A program made the translations under genes and the position numbers. From NCBI GenBank assembly GCA_045631465.1, contig JAZQUV010000044.1:65569-129568 (forward strand): a DNA stretch of 64,000 bases, read 5' to 3'. The notes below the pieces were generated by a model. It saw only the letters and a list, made by a program, of their open reading frames with translations. It did not search any database and was not told the DNA's origin. Positions 19,479 through 28,971 of the stretch are shown piece after piece. The stretch's first letter is position 1. Each line of letters opens with the position of its first letter. Origin of the DNA: Aphodosoma sp045631465 (lineage in GTDB: Bacteria > Bacteroidota > Bacteroidia > Bacteroidales > Paludibacteraceae).

Positions 19479-20855
19479 TTATTTAACAATATCCAACAAC
19501 CACTCTTCAATCTGTTTTTTCACATCTTTACGTTTGCATGTAAAATTATTAACCATCACTGTCACAGCATATTCTTTATCGCCATGCATGATATATCCAC
19601 TATAGCATTGCACGCCACTAAGACTACCTGATTTAAGACGAGCGATATCTTGAAGTTTGGTTTTATAGAGGAATGACCCTACTGTGCCTTCGCGACCTGC
19701 ACGTGGAAGTGATTGATAAAAGTCGTCCCAATTCGCACTTTTACGCATATGCACTAATATTTGATTCAAAAAGTGCGCGCTATATGCATTCTGTGCAGCA
19801 AGTCCACAACCGTCATATAAAAACAATGCCGAGACATCAACACCCTGTTTTGCCCAATAATCTTTAACTACTTGTATTGATGCAGACGATGTAGCCTCGT
19901 GCGGCATAACAATATTGCCTAAACGACGAAAAATATGTTCGGCATATAAATTGTTGCTCTTAAAATTGGTCAAACGAATGATTTCGCGCAACTTACGTGA
20001 TTTGTATTCATAAATAAGCGTACGTGGCTCGTCTATATATTCTTCTTGAACCATATAATCCCCTTCTACTTGCACTCCCCACGCCGGCAATGCTTGATGC
20101 AAACGTGCCGCCACCATAAGCGGTGGATTTGATATTGAAGTACGCACTACATAGTTATTACGATTGGCTGGCATACCTCCTTGTAGATAAAGTGCTAAAC
20201 CATAAGGCGGACAAAAAGCCCATACACTATCATTTGGCATTTTCAATGTTCGCACTTCATTATGAATCTCAAGATTCGGTGTCTCTGGCCAAACACTTGT
20301 GATTGTTGGTTTGGTGCCAAAATTGCCCGAATTCATCGTAATTATCGAAGTATTATCATAAGCCGATAGTCCAAATGCTGCAGCTCCATAATGAAAACCC
20401 ATATCCTCCCAAATCCACTTAACCGAAGCTGGACAACGGTCGAGGCATGTTGGGTCGACAATCACATTACCTGTGATATGCTTGATACCTGCATGCATAA
20501 TCACTTTGACAAAATAGTCGAGAAAAGCACGATCGCCGAGATGGATAGAACCAAGCGTAGGGTCTGCTCCTCCTCGAATTATAAGGTCACCATTAAGCAC
20601 ATCTCCTTCGATTGTACCATTAGTTTCGATATATGTAGAAAACTGAAAGTCACCGCCAAGAAGTTCAAGTGCGGTGGCTGTAGTGATAAGTTTTGTAACT
20701 GACGCAGGCGTTGCACACAACTCTGGGTTTTGAGATGCCACAACTGTGCCCGACTGAAGATCTACTACTTCATAAGATATTGTTGCGTGTTGAGATCTAA
20801 GTAGCGAAAATTGAAAACTAAATATTAGTAGTAATAATAATACTTTTTGTTTCAT
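19479..20855 (-). CDS. dacB: D-alanyl-D-alanine carboxypeptidase/endopeptidase (PBP4, class C)
   Basis: A 458-residue periplasmic penicillin-binding protein of the S13 family, which trims peptidoglycan stem peptides or cuts cross-links. A signal peptide (residues 1-21) is followed by the active-site SxxK in TPASVTKLITTA (about residue 51), the SxN motif in FKSNNLYAEHIF, and the KSG triad in ARLKSGSLSGVQCYSGY near the C-terminus. Length is usual for S13 enzymes with the inserted domain. It begins 21 nt after the PAP2-like membrane gene; both would act on the cell envelope. Confidence 0.93.
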   Translation of the reverse strand: MKQKVLLLLLIFSFQFSLLRSQHATISYEVVDLQSGTVVASQNPELCATPASVTKLITTATALELLGGDFQFSTYIETNGTIEGDVLNGDLIIRGGADPTLGSIHLGDRAFLDYFVKVIMHAGIKHITGNVIVDPTCLDRCPASVKWIWEDMGFHYGAAAFGLSAYDNTSIITMNSGNFGTKPTITSVWPETPNLEIHNEVRTLKMPNDSVWAFCPPYGLALYLQGGMPANRNNYVVRTSISNPPLMVAARLHQALPAWGVQVEGDYMVQEEYIDEPRTLIYEYKSRKLREIIRLTNFKSNNLYAEHIFRRLGNIVMPHEATSSASIQVVKDYWAKQGVDVSALFLYDGCGLAAQNAYSAHFLNQILVHMRKSANWDDFYQSLPRAGREGTVGSFLYKTKLQDIARLKSGSLSGVQCYSGYIMHGDKEYAVTVMVNNFTCKRKDVKKQIEEWLLDIVK

Positions 20856-20876
20856 TACAAAAATATTTGAATCTAT

Positions 20877-21485
20877 TTATAAAAACAATAACCAAGTGAT
20901 TGAAACACATAAAAAACCATTGAGCCAACCACAACAAACTTGTCCAAATGTATGTGCCTTAAGCTCCATGCGCGCCCATCCTAATATCCCACTAAGAAGG
21001 ACTAACCCTATGAACGACAATATTGGAGTCGTGCCATGTATTAGTGCAAATGTAAATACGGCACCACACAATCCACCAAAAGCAGAGAGATGAGCACTAA
21101 TTTTCCAGAAATGGTTAATAGGCAACATAATAAATAAGCCGATAATTGCACCAACAAGTGGAGCTGTATAGAACAAATCTAGTCCAAATTTAGATAACCA
21201 AAGAATACAAATGATGTAACCCAAAATTGTGAATATATAAGGTATAGGTCGTTGTTTACGATTAGAAATAAAACTATCGCTTATCATACCTGTTTTGAGG
21301 CCAATGCCAATAACCGATGAAGGAATAATACAAGTGGTCAATAGTGCAACTAACCAAATGAGAGATTTAACAGACAAAGACAAACCCGACAAAACAGGGT
21401 CATAAATAGTTAACAAGATAAATCCGTAAGTTGGAATAAATACTGGTTGTAAAACAATAGATAAAATTCTTGCAAATAAATTCAT
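20877..21485 (-). CDS. PAP2-like integral membrane protein
   Basis: A 202-residue protein with about six membrane segments. Three spaced motifs resemble the PAP2 phosphatase signature: NRKQRPIPY (KxxxxxxRP-like), KISAHLSAFGG (PSGH-like) and ARMELKAHTFGQVCCGWLNG (SRxxxxxHxxxD-like, with Gln in place of the usual Asp). The match is incomplete, so catalysis is uncertain. If active, it could dephosphorylate a lipid phosphate such as undecaprenyl diphosphate. It sits between rpoN (26 nt upstream) and the PBP4 gene, an envelope-related neighbour. Confidence 0.6.
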   Translation of the reverse strand: MNLFARILSIVLQPVFIPTYGFILLTIYDPVLSGLSLSVKSLIWLVALLTTCIIPSSVIGIGLKTGMISDSFISNRKQRPIPYIFTILGYIICILWLSKFGLDLFYTAPLVGAIIGLFIMLPINHFWKISAHLSAFGGLCGAVFTFALIHGTTPILSFIGLVLLSGILGWARMELKAHTFGQVCCGWLNGFLCVSITWLLFL

Positions 21486-21511
21486 TTATTAAAATATTTA
21501 ATGTTTATAAA

Positions 21512-22999
21512 TTATAATTCTCGACGAAGACGTGCCACTGGAATATTGAGTTGCTCTCGATATTTAGCCACTGTTCGACGGGCGATTTTATACCCCTTTT
21601 TATTAAGTATTTCTGTCAAGGCATCATCCGGAACTGGTGATGTTTTATCCTCATTATTAATTGTTTCGCGAATAATTGTTTTTATCTCTTTACTTGAGAT
21701 TTCATCGCCATCTGTTGTAGTCATACACTCCGAGAAGAAAAATTTCAAAGGCAAAATACCCCATTCTGTCTCTACATATTTACTATTGCTCACTCGCGAG
21801 ATTGTACTAATATCAAACCCTACTCTATCTGCCACATCTTTCAATCGCATTGGTCGCAAGTTGCGTTCATCTCCCGTAAGAAAATATGATTCTTGAAACT
21901 TAACAATAGTCTGCATCGTCTCTAATAGGGTGTTGTTGCGTTGCTTGATAGAATCTATAAACCATCGCGCAGAATCTATTTTCTGACGAGCAAATTGTAT
22001 TGCATCTTTCATCTCTTTACTTTGATTCTTAACATTGCCCGTGAATTCTTGCACCATCTGATGATAATCTTCACTGATACGGAGTTCTGGAATATTACCA
22101 TTATTCAACACAACAACCAATTTACCATTTATATTCTCAACGATGAAATCTGGCGTAATTGTTTGCGAAATAGTATATGCTCCTGATCCAAAATTAGCTC
22201 CTGGATTAGGATTAAGATGCTTAATCATCGCCAACACCTCTTCCAATGTCTCTTTGCCTATATTCAATTTACGCATCAACGCATCATATTGCTTACGCGC
22301 AAGCATCTCGAAATTGCGGTCAACAATATTAAGTGCCATTTTCAAAATATCCTTAGGCATATTACCCTCGCGACGCTTAGCCTCAAGTTGTATAGACAAA
22401 CACTCTTGCAAATCAAAAGCTCCAACTCCCAATGGTTCAAGAGTTTGAATTACATCAAGCATATGATTTATCTCATCATCACTAACGGCAATACCTTGTG
22501 TTGTTGCAAAATCATCTGCCAAACTCTCCACCTCGCGACGTATATAACCACTATCATCCACATTACCAACAAGATATTCACCTATTTGCAACTCTCGCTC
22601 TGTTAAACTGAGGGTGTGTAATTGCTCAAGCAAAAATTCTCCTAAATCCTGTCCATTACTCTGCTCTCGTCGATAAGTCGAATCTTCTGCACTACGATTA
22701 TTCACTCGCAAACGATATCCTGGTATTTCATCCCTATCTTCATAGTCCTCGCCATCGCCATTCCATGCCCACTCAAGGTCATCGGCACTCTGACGCTCTT
22801 CCTCTCTCTCTTCTTCTCCAAACATATCATCTCTAGTCTCTGACGAATCTAATTCAAGAGCTGGATTATCAACCATTTCTTCACGGATTCGCTCCTCCAA
22901 TTCTATTGAAGGATACTCAAGCATCTTTATCACCTGTATTTGCATAGGCGATAATTTCTGTTGTAACTTAGTTGTGAGTTGAAGAGAATTGTTTTGCAT
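21512..22999 (-). CDS. rpoN: RNA polymerase sigma-54 factor
   Basis: A 495-residue sigma-54. The Gln-rich N-terminal activator-interacting region (LQLTTKLQQKLSPMQIQVIKML) is followed by an acidic linker (residues ~45-100), the core-binding region, the HTH region (LKDVADRVGFDISTISRVSNSKYVET) and the C-terminal RpoN box ARRTVAKYREQLNIP. It directs transcription from -24/-12 promoters and requires an AAA+ activator, which is not encoded in this window. Confidence 0.97.
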   Translation of the reverse strand: MQNNSLQLTTKLQQKLSPMQIQVIKMLEYPSIELEERIREEMVDNPALELDSSETRDDMFGEEEREEERQSADDLEWAWNGDGEDYEDRDEIPGYRLRVNNRSAEDSTYRREQSNGQDLGEFLLEQLHTLSLTERELQIGEYLVGNVDDSGYIRREVESLADDFATTQGIAVSDDEINHMLDVIQTLEPLGVGAFDLQECLSIQLEAKRREGNMPKDILKMALNIVDRNFEMLARKQYDALMRKLNIGKETLEEVLAMIKHLNPNPGANFGSGAYTISQTITPDFIVENINGKLVVVLNNGNIPELRISEDYHQMVQEFTGNVKNQSKEMKDAIQFARQKIDSARWFIDSIKQRNNTLLETMQTIVKFQESYFLTGDERNLRPMRLKDVADRVGFDISTISRVSNSKYVETEWGILPLKFFFSECMTTTDGDEISSKEIKTIIRETINNEDKTSPVPDDALTEILNKKGYKIARRTVAKYREQLNIPVARLRREL

Positions 23000-23064
23000 A
23001 ACTATAAAAATGTAGATTGAACATTAATATTTCAATATTCAATCATCAAAAATAGTGCCACAAG

Positions 23065-23649
23065 TTATTTACGAATAAGATTCATAAATTCTTCTCGTGT
23101 TTTGGCACTCTCAAATGCTCCTGTAAAATCGCTTGTTATTGTAATAGAATTTTGTTTTTGCACACCGCGCATCTGCATACACATATGTTGAGCCTCTACC
23201 ACCACCATCACGCCCAACGGATTGAGTGTCTCTTGTATACAATCTTTGATTTGCAATGTCATTCGCTCTTGCAATTGCAATCTATGAGAGATTACATCCA
23301 CCACGCGAGCTATTTTACTCAATCCTGTCACATGATGATTAGGTATATATGCCACATGCACTTTACCAAAAAATGGCAGCATATGATGCTCACACATAGA
23401 ATAAAATTCTATATCTTTAACTAACACCATTTGATGATAATCTTCGTGAAAAATTGCCGAGCGCAATATATCCTCTGGCTTTTGATAATAACCTTGTGTG
23501 ATAAATTGCATTGCTTTTGCCACACGCTGAGGTGTTTTCACCAATCCTTCGCGTTCGACATCTTCGCCTAGTAGACGCAATATTTCTTTGTAGTGCTCTG
23601 CTATTTGGTCAGTAACACTCTGTTGCTCTGGTAAATTTATAAAATCCAT
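23065..23649 (-). CDS. folE: GTP cyclohydrolase I
   Basis: A 194-residue type IA enzyme that converts GTP to 7,8-dihydroneopterin triphosphate, the first step of folate synthesis. Zinc and catalytic residues are in SMCEHHMLPFFGKVHVAYIP and in HMCMQMRGVQKQN; LSKIARVVD follows the first. Length is typical. It lies 30 nt after the SPOR protein gene in the same direction. Confidence 0.97.
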   Translation of the reverse strand: MDFINLPEQQSVTDQIAEHYKEILRLLGEDVEREGLVKTPQRVAKAMQFITQGYYQKPEDILRSAIFHEDYHQMVLVKDIEFYSMCEHHMLPFFGKVHVAYIPNHHVTGLSKIARVVDVISHRLQLQERMTLQIKDCIQETLNPLGVMVVVEAQHMCMQMRGVQKQNSITITSDFTGAFESAKTREEFMNLIRK

Positions 23650-23679
23650 ATTTCAAATTGAAAATTGAAAATCTATTTC

Positions 23680-24222
23680 CTAATAAACATATATCATACT
23701 TGGCACAATATAGGTCTCTGTTGTAAATTCTGGAAATTCAGCAATAATCCATTGACGCAATTCTTGAGCCTTTGCATTTGTTTCGCAATTGCCAATACGA
23801 ACCTTCCAAAACGGCGATGTATACGAAATATAAATCTCATCTGCCAAATTTGGGTGTTTCGATACTAAAATATCTTTTATCTCAAATGCACGTTCTCGTG
23901 CCGAAGCGCCTTTGTTACTCGAAAATATTTGTATTCTAAAACCTTTCACCTCTTCTGCCTCCGACACTGATCTCTTTCCTATCATAGCCAAAATAGCTGA
24001 ATCTTGATATACATTTATCACCGCTCCTGTCTCAACATCTGGCACCGAAAGCATATTCAAATAATCTTGAGTAGAAAGTTTCACTTCTACTGTGTCTTGT
24101 TGTTCCAAAAGAGAATCAACTGCCAACACATCATCTTGCAACACAACATCTTGCGCTACTATTAAGTTCGACACTAACATCGCAAAACCCAAAAACAACC
24201 AAGTCAATAATGTTCTTTTCAT
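23680..24222 (-). CDS. SPOR-domain protein, exported
   Basis: A 180-residue protein with a signal peptide (residues 1-23) and a C-terminal SPOR domain from about residue 95 (KGFRIQIFSSN, then SPFWKVRIGNCETNAKAQEL). SPOR domains bind septal peptidoglycan stripped of stem peptides, so a role in division or wall remodelling is likely. Its ATG overlaps the stop of the upstream amidotransferase-dipeptidase gene by four bases (ATGA), indicating coupling. Confidence 0.88.
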   Translation of the reverse strand: MKRTLLTWLFLGFAMLVSNLIVAQDVVLQDDVLAVDSLLEQQDTVEVKLSTQDYLNMLSVPDVETGAVINVYQDSAILAMIGKRSVSEAEEVKGFRIQIFSSNKGASARERAFEIKDILVSKHPNLADEIYISYTSPFWKVRIGNCETNAKAQELRQWIIAEFPEFTTETYIVPSMIYVY

Positions 24223-25925
24223 ATAGTAAATTTATTTATAAATTTCACAAATCCTACACCCATTATATTCTTAATATCGTCATCCGAATATCCTCGACGA
24301 ATCAATTCCATCGTGATATTTATCAATTCGCTCGAATCATTACAACCTAACACTCCACCGCCACCATCAAAGTCCGAACCTATGCCAACCGACTCACTTC
24401 CAACCAATTTCACCATATGGTCTATATGGTCACAAATCGTATTTATATCTGCGCGACCATCTTTAGCTAGGAAATAATTATATAGGCACACGTGTATTCT
24501 ACCTCCACTCTGTGCCAATTTCACTATCAATTCATCGCTCATATTTCGCGCATGGTCACACAATGCCTTTGCCGACGTATGCGTTGCTATAATTGGCTGA
24601 CTACTAAACTCTATCGCTTGCTCAATAGTCGAATCTGCCGCGTGCGACACATCCACCATCATGCCCAATCTATTCATCTCTCTAATCACCTCGTGCCCAA
24701 AATCCGACAATCCTCCGTGCGTACCTTTGCCGCGTGCTGAGTCACACAAATCATTATCGCCATTATGACAAAGTGTGATATAACGCACTCCCATATCATA
24801 GAATTTCTGCACATTGCCTATATCACCTGCCAATGCAAATCCATTCTCAAGTCCGAAACAAACATTCACCGACTGCGCTTCTAGTCCCGACAATTGAGTG
24901 TTAAACTTCACTTTTTCAGGATATCTATCCACCTGCTCGCGCAAACGATTGAATGTCTCCACCGCCACATCATGCGCCTCCTGTGATTTTTGCTTATAAT
25001 CAACATCCTCGAGCGACACTTGCGGCAAATATGCCACCATAAAGGTCAACGCCACATCGCCCTGGCGCATCTTCACAAAGTCCACCTTCACTTCTTCTGC
25101 ATCCTGACGCACTCCTAGGTCTGTCGTTTCTGTCCACACCATTGGCGTATCTGTGTGTGTATCAACCACTGGCGACGTACGATGCAACTCGCGTGCCCGC
25201 CCATACACCTCTGCCTCTGCCATCAACCAATCAAACAATGCCTTTTGCTCTGGATGCTCTTTATACAAATTCTCTGGGTGCCATTGCACACCAATCATCT
25301 TATATCCTGGCACCTCTATTGCCTCTACTATACTATCTGGCGCAAATCCCACTGCACGACACGATGGCGCTATCTTTCTCAACGACTGATGATGAAACGT
25401 ATTCACTCCAACCACTCGCTTACCCATCACCTTCGCAATCAACGACCCCGGAGCCAATTCCACCTCATGAGCCACCTCACTACGAGGCTGATCTCCTTGT
25501 GAATGAGCCAACAACGCCTCCGAATTCTCTATCTGTGTATAAATATCTTGATAAATATCTCCACCAAACTCAATATTCATCGCCTGCATACCTCTACAAA
25601 TACCCAACACTGGCATACAACGCTGACGCGCCAATCGCACCAATGCCAAGTCAAATTCATCTCTCAACGCACAAGGTTTACCACTCTGTGGCATCAACTC
25701 CTCGCCCCAATATTTAGGGTCAATATCACCGCCGCCAGTCAATAGCAAACCATCAACCATATCAAGCAAGTTATTCAATATCTGCTCATTATCTGTCACC
25801 GGAAACACCACTGGCGTAGCACCTGCATCTATAATACATTGCACATAGGCAGGCACCAATCGATGCGCCTCCTCCCACCATCCCGACGAAACACCAATCT
25901 TCAATTTAAATTCCTCATTCCTCAT
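24219..25925 (-). CDS. Fusion of class I glutamine amidotransferase-like (peptidase C26) and membrane dipeptidase (M19) domains
   Basis: A 568-residue fused enzyme. Residues ~8-240 are a C26 gamma-glutamyl hydrolase domain: LLTGGGDIDPKYWGEE, nucleophile Cys in VLGICRGMQAMN, and His-Glu in GVQWHPENL. Residues ~248-565 are an M19 dipeptidase: metal motif VVDTHTDTP, then VSHAADSTI, IATHTSAKAL and GIGSDFDGGG. Both active sites look intact. A joint role in stripping gamma-glutamyl groups and then splitting the dipeptide is a reasonable inference. No signal peptide is seen. The first codons (MRNEEFKL) lie next to an ATTCCTC micro-repeat, so the start may have been reshaped by it. Confidence 0.88.
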   Translation of the reverse strand: MRNEEFKLKIGVSSGWWEEAHRLVPAYVQCIIDAGATPVVFPVTDNEQILNNLLDMVDGLLLTGGGDIDPKYWGEELMPQSGKPCALRDEFDLALVRLARQRCMPVLGICRGMQAMNIEFGGDIYQDIYTQIENSEALLAHSQGDQPRSEVAHEVELAPGSLIAKVMGKRVVGVNTFHHQSLRKIAPSCRAVGFAPDSIVEAIEVPGYKMIGVQWHPENLYKEHPEQKALFDWLMAEAEVYGRARELHRTSPVVDTHTDTPMVWTETTDLGVRQDAEEVKVDFVKMRQGDVALTFMVAYLPQVSLEDVDYKQKSQEAHDVAVETFNRLREQVDRYPEKVKFNTQLSGLEAQSVNVCFGLENGFALAGDIGNVQKFYDMGVRYITLCHNGDNDLCDSARGKGTHGGLSDFGHEVIREMNRLGMMVDVSHAADSTIEQAIEFSSQPIIATHTSAKALCDHARNMSDELIVKLAQSGGRIHVCLYNYFLAKDGRADINTICDHIDHMVKLVGSESVGIGSDFDGGGGVLGCNDSSELINITMELIRRGYSDDDIKNIMGVGFVKFINKFTI

Positions 25926-25934
25926 TCCTCATTA
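25905..25934. repeat. ATTCCTC micro-repeat at a gene start
   Basis: Four ATTCCTC-type units span the start codon region of the C26-M19 gene and the spacer to the ABC permease gene. Confidence 0.6.
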
Positions 25935-27251
25935 TTATTTATATTTTATCCATTTAATTAACTCTTTCACCGTCGGCTTCTTGCCATACATCAATATACC
26001 AACTCTATATATCTTTGCCGACAACCATATAGTACCCACAATCGTCAACGCCAAAAACCCAAGCGACAAACCCAACTGCCACACTGGCACATCAAACGGC
26101 ACCCTCACCATCATCACTATTGGCGACGTAAATGGTATCATCGAGCACCAAAACGCCAATGGCCCATCCGGATTCTCTGCGCTATACATTCCTGCATACA
26201 ACGCAAACAACACAATTATCGTAATTGGCGTCATAAATTGACTCGTATCCGACTCATTATCCACCGATGCCCCGATTGCCGCAAACATCGACGAATACAA
26301 CAAATATCCACCTACAAAATACACCAAAAACATCACTGCCACAAATCCCCAATCAATCGACCACAACACCTCAAAATGCTCCCCTAATGCCGACACCTCT
26401 TGCATCTCTACAGTCATTCCCGCCGCGGGACCACCTTGCAATCCCGACATATCAATCCCCATCACTCCCATTGCCACACCCACTATCATCATCGTCAACA
26501 CCGCCCACAAAACCATCTGGGTCAAGCACGTAAGCCCCACTGCAATAATCTTTCCCCACATCAACTCCCACGGTCTCACCGAGCACACCATCACCTCCAC
26601 AATCCTATTCACCTTCTCTTGCACCACCGAATTCATCACCTGCGACCCACTCACAAATATAAACATATATATCAACATCGTAGCCAATATACCAACTATC
26701 GACGCTATATCCGAATCCGACGACGTCACTCCCTCATCGCTCAACTTATACGTCTTCGCCCTCACATCCACTCTCGCATCATCAATCATCTCCTTCAACT
26801 TCGGAATGTTATACGATGCCAACTTCTGCTCCTCAACATAATTCTCCAACGCCGACTCTATAAACCTACGAACACTGCTCGGAAACTGCTTCTGACTATA
26901 AATCGTCACAGCATTCGCCCCCACCGACAAATCATCATCTATTATCACAAATGCCATATATTCCGACTCCTCAGGGAATATCGACGTATCAAACCGCAAC
27001 TCTGGAGCCTCATCCACCACCTCAAAAACACAATCCTCACACTCCAACCCATCAAACAATTCCACATACAACCCCGTCTGATCCACCACAGCCACCACTC
27101 TCTCCTCATCATCCTTTATCGACGCTAACCAAATAGGCACAACAATCAACGCTGCCATCAAAACCGGTGTCAAAAAAGTCATCCACAAAAACGACTTTTT
27201 CACTACCCGATTCCGATATTCACGCAAAATTATCAAACCAATTTTCGACAT
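25935..27251 (-). CDS. ABC-2 type transporter permease
   Basis: A 438-residue permease with one N-terminal membrane segment (~20-43), a large extracytoplasmic loop (~45-180) and about five C-terminal segments (SIVGILATMLIYMFIFVSG onwards). The sequence VVQEKVNRIVEVMVCSVRP is characteristic of the NatB/ABC-2 family. A partner ATPase normally sits immediately upstream, but here the upstream gene is a leucine-rich-repeat protein, so the ATPase must be elsewhere or lost. Substrate unknown; family members export sodium, drugs or lipids. Confidence 0.85.
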   Translation of the reverse strand: MSKIGLIILREYRNRVVKKSFLWMTFLTPVLMAALIVVPIWLASIKDDEERVVAVVDQTGLYVELFDGLECEDCVFEVVDEAPELRFDTSIFPEESEYMAFVIIDDDLSVGANAVTIYSQKQFPSSVRRFIESALENYVEEQKLASYNIPKLKEMIDDARVDVRAKTYKLSDEGVTSSDSDIASIVGILATMLIYMFIFVSGSQVMNSVVQEKVNRIVEVMVCSVRPWELMWGKIIAVGLTCLTQMVLWAVLTMMIVGVAMGVMGIDMSGLQGGPAAGMTVEMQEVSALGEHFEVLWSIDWGFVAVMFLVYFVGGYLLYSSMFAAIGASVDNESDTSQFMTPITIIVLFALYAGMYSAENPDGPLAFWCSMIPFTSPIVMMVRVPFDVPVWQLGLSLGFLALTIVGTIWLSAKIYRVGILMYGKKPTVKELIKWIKYK

Positions 27252-27265
27252 ACCATCAATATTTA

Positions 27266-28849
27266 CTACAACAAAATTTTATAAGTATAACCATTTTCAA
27301 AATGAATCAAATATACTCCACTCGGCAATATTATTTGTTGTTCTCTCCCCGAATAAACGACCTTACCATCACTATTTAAAACACGAAAACTCAAATCATT
27401 ATTCTCAACGAAAAGCACATTATCCTTAGAATATATATTAAATTGATTCTCCTCAACCTTTTCTACTGACACACCCTTTTCAGCAAAAATAGCACAAAGC
27501 ATTGTATCTTTTTGTAAATTTATAGTACGCGGATTTTCTTTATTTCCATCTGACCATTCTACAAATTCATAAGCACCAAAATAAGAAAAAGCTTCCACAG
27601 TAGCCACATTATCATCACAATTTGGCATCTTATGATATTTTATGTTACCCAAAGCTACTCTTTCTATAAATAAATCATCAACATAATAATTAGTGTACAA
27701 ATTTAACGAATAATTATTTTCTGTTAAATTATAACGTCTATACGGCAACGAAAATGCATTATAATCTTCCTTACAACCGCACGACACCTGAATTTCACAA
27801 TCCTCCATTAATCCACTTAAAGCATTATCTGCCAATAACGGATGCGTTGGAGCATCAATAACAAAAGAAGAAATATGTGGTGCACTTCCCATACTCCCAT
27901 TAAAAGCATAAGAGCCTATTTTACTCACCGACTTACCCAACTTCACCGTCGTTAAATAAACACAACCCGCAAATGCTGAATTAGGAATCTCTTCTACACC
28001 ATCTCCCACAACTACACTAATCAATCCACAATCCTTAAAACACCCAGAACCTAATATTTTAACTGAATTAGGAATAACAATTTTCAACAAATGCTGACAA
28101 CCATTAAAAGCCCAATAACCAATTTTTTCTAATTTACCAGGCAAAACAACCTCTTCTAAATTATAACAATGAGAAAAGCACTCATCGCCTATTGAAATCA
28201 CTTTTTCAGGCATTTTCCCCACCGTAATTAAATTATAACACTGATAAAAAGCTCCTGCCCCTATTTCCTCTAAATCAGATGGTAATGCAACCGATTTCAA
28301 TTGAATTTGTCCAGAAAAAGCCCAAGGCGATATATAAGTTGTCGTATTTTTTATATCAATATGTGTTCCGTCTGGAATTTCTCCTTTATACACATACAAC
28401 ACATCATTAATATAAACACAACCATCAGGCAAAGAATTATACCACAATGTATTAGAAAAAGCGTTAGCACCTACATATTTAACACTTTGTGGAAAATTAA
28501 CATTTGACAAAGAAACGCAACCATCAAAAGCCAAACCTTCTATTGAAATGACACCTTCTGGAATTACCACATCAGTCAAAGATTCACACTTATAAAAAGC
28601 ATAAGAACCAATTGCTATAACTTTATATACTCGACCATTAAATTCAACTGACGATGGCACTTCAACCGAACCTGAATACGAACCAATCCCCTCCATTTCA
28701 TAAGGACGACCTGTCGATTTATTCGTAACAACCGCCGTCATATCATCCTCATTCAAATTATAATAAATTCCATCTACAATAGCATCATAAGCTCTTGTAT
28801 CTACCAATATCACAACAAAGCAAATAACAAAAAATACTAACTTTTTCAT
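27266..28849 (-). CDS. BspA-type leucine-rich repeat surface protein with T9SS-like tail
   Basis: A secreted protein of about 527 residues. The ATG at 28849 (MKKLVFFVICF) gives a proper signal peptide; the frame is open further upstream to 28921 but through a dispersed repeat. Residues ~75-350 contain LRR_5 (BspA/TpLRR) repeats of the form L..V.IP..V..IG..AF..C, for example FYKCESLTDVVIPEGVISIE. The last ~60 residues, ending SGVYLIHFENGYTYKILL, resemble a T9SS type A sorting domain. BspA-like proteins mediate adhesion to host or other bacteria; the target here is unknown. Codon use looks more AT-rich than in the flanking genes. Confidence 0.85.
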   Translation of the reverse strand: MKKLVFFVICFVVILVDTRAYDAIVDGIYYNLNEDDMTAVVTNKSTGRPYEMEGIGSYSGSVEVPSSVEFNGRVYKVIAIGSYAFYKCESLTDVVIPEGVISIEGLAFDGCVSLSNVNFPQSVKYVGANAFSNTLWYNSLPDGCVYINDVLYVYKGEIPDGTHIDIKNTTTYISPWAFSGQIQLKSVALPSDLEEIGAGAFYQCYNLITVGKMPEKVISIGDECFSHCYNLEEVVLPGKLEKIGYWAFNGCQHLLKIVIPNSVKILGSGCFKDCGLISVVVGDGVEEIPNSAFAGCVYLTTVKLGKSVSKIGSYAFNGSMGSAPHISSFVIDAPTHPLLADNALSGLMEDCEIQVSCGCKEDYNAFSLPYRRYNLTENNYSLNLYTNYYVDDLFIERVALGNIKYHKMPNCDDNVATVEAFSYFGAYEFVEWSDGNKENPRTINLQKDTMLCAIFAEKGVSVEKVEENQFNIYSKDNVLFVENNDLSFRVLNSDGKVVYSGREQQIILPSGVYLIHFENGYTYKILL

Positions 28850-28892
28850 AATAAAAAAACTCTCAAAAAATACAATAAGTCCCCCAAACTTT

Positions 28893-28933
28893 AAATATAT
28901 GATAGAGCAACCTGCAAGCAACCCTCACCCTAC
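28893..28933. repeat. Dispersed repeat related to 13440-13480
   Basis: AGCAACCTGCAAGCAACC is identical to 13455-13472, inside a longer imperfect match; it lies between the cls and LRR protein genes. Confidence 0.5.
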
Positions 28934-28971
28934 CTTCACAACCCCCTCTAAAATACAATAAGCCCCCCTCT

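Noticed and set aside
26400..27128. 242-codon plus-strand frame opposite the ABC-2 permease
   Set aside because: Very rich in His, Arg and Ile, with no recognisable domain; a shadow of the permease gene.
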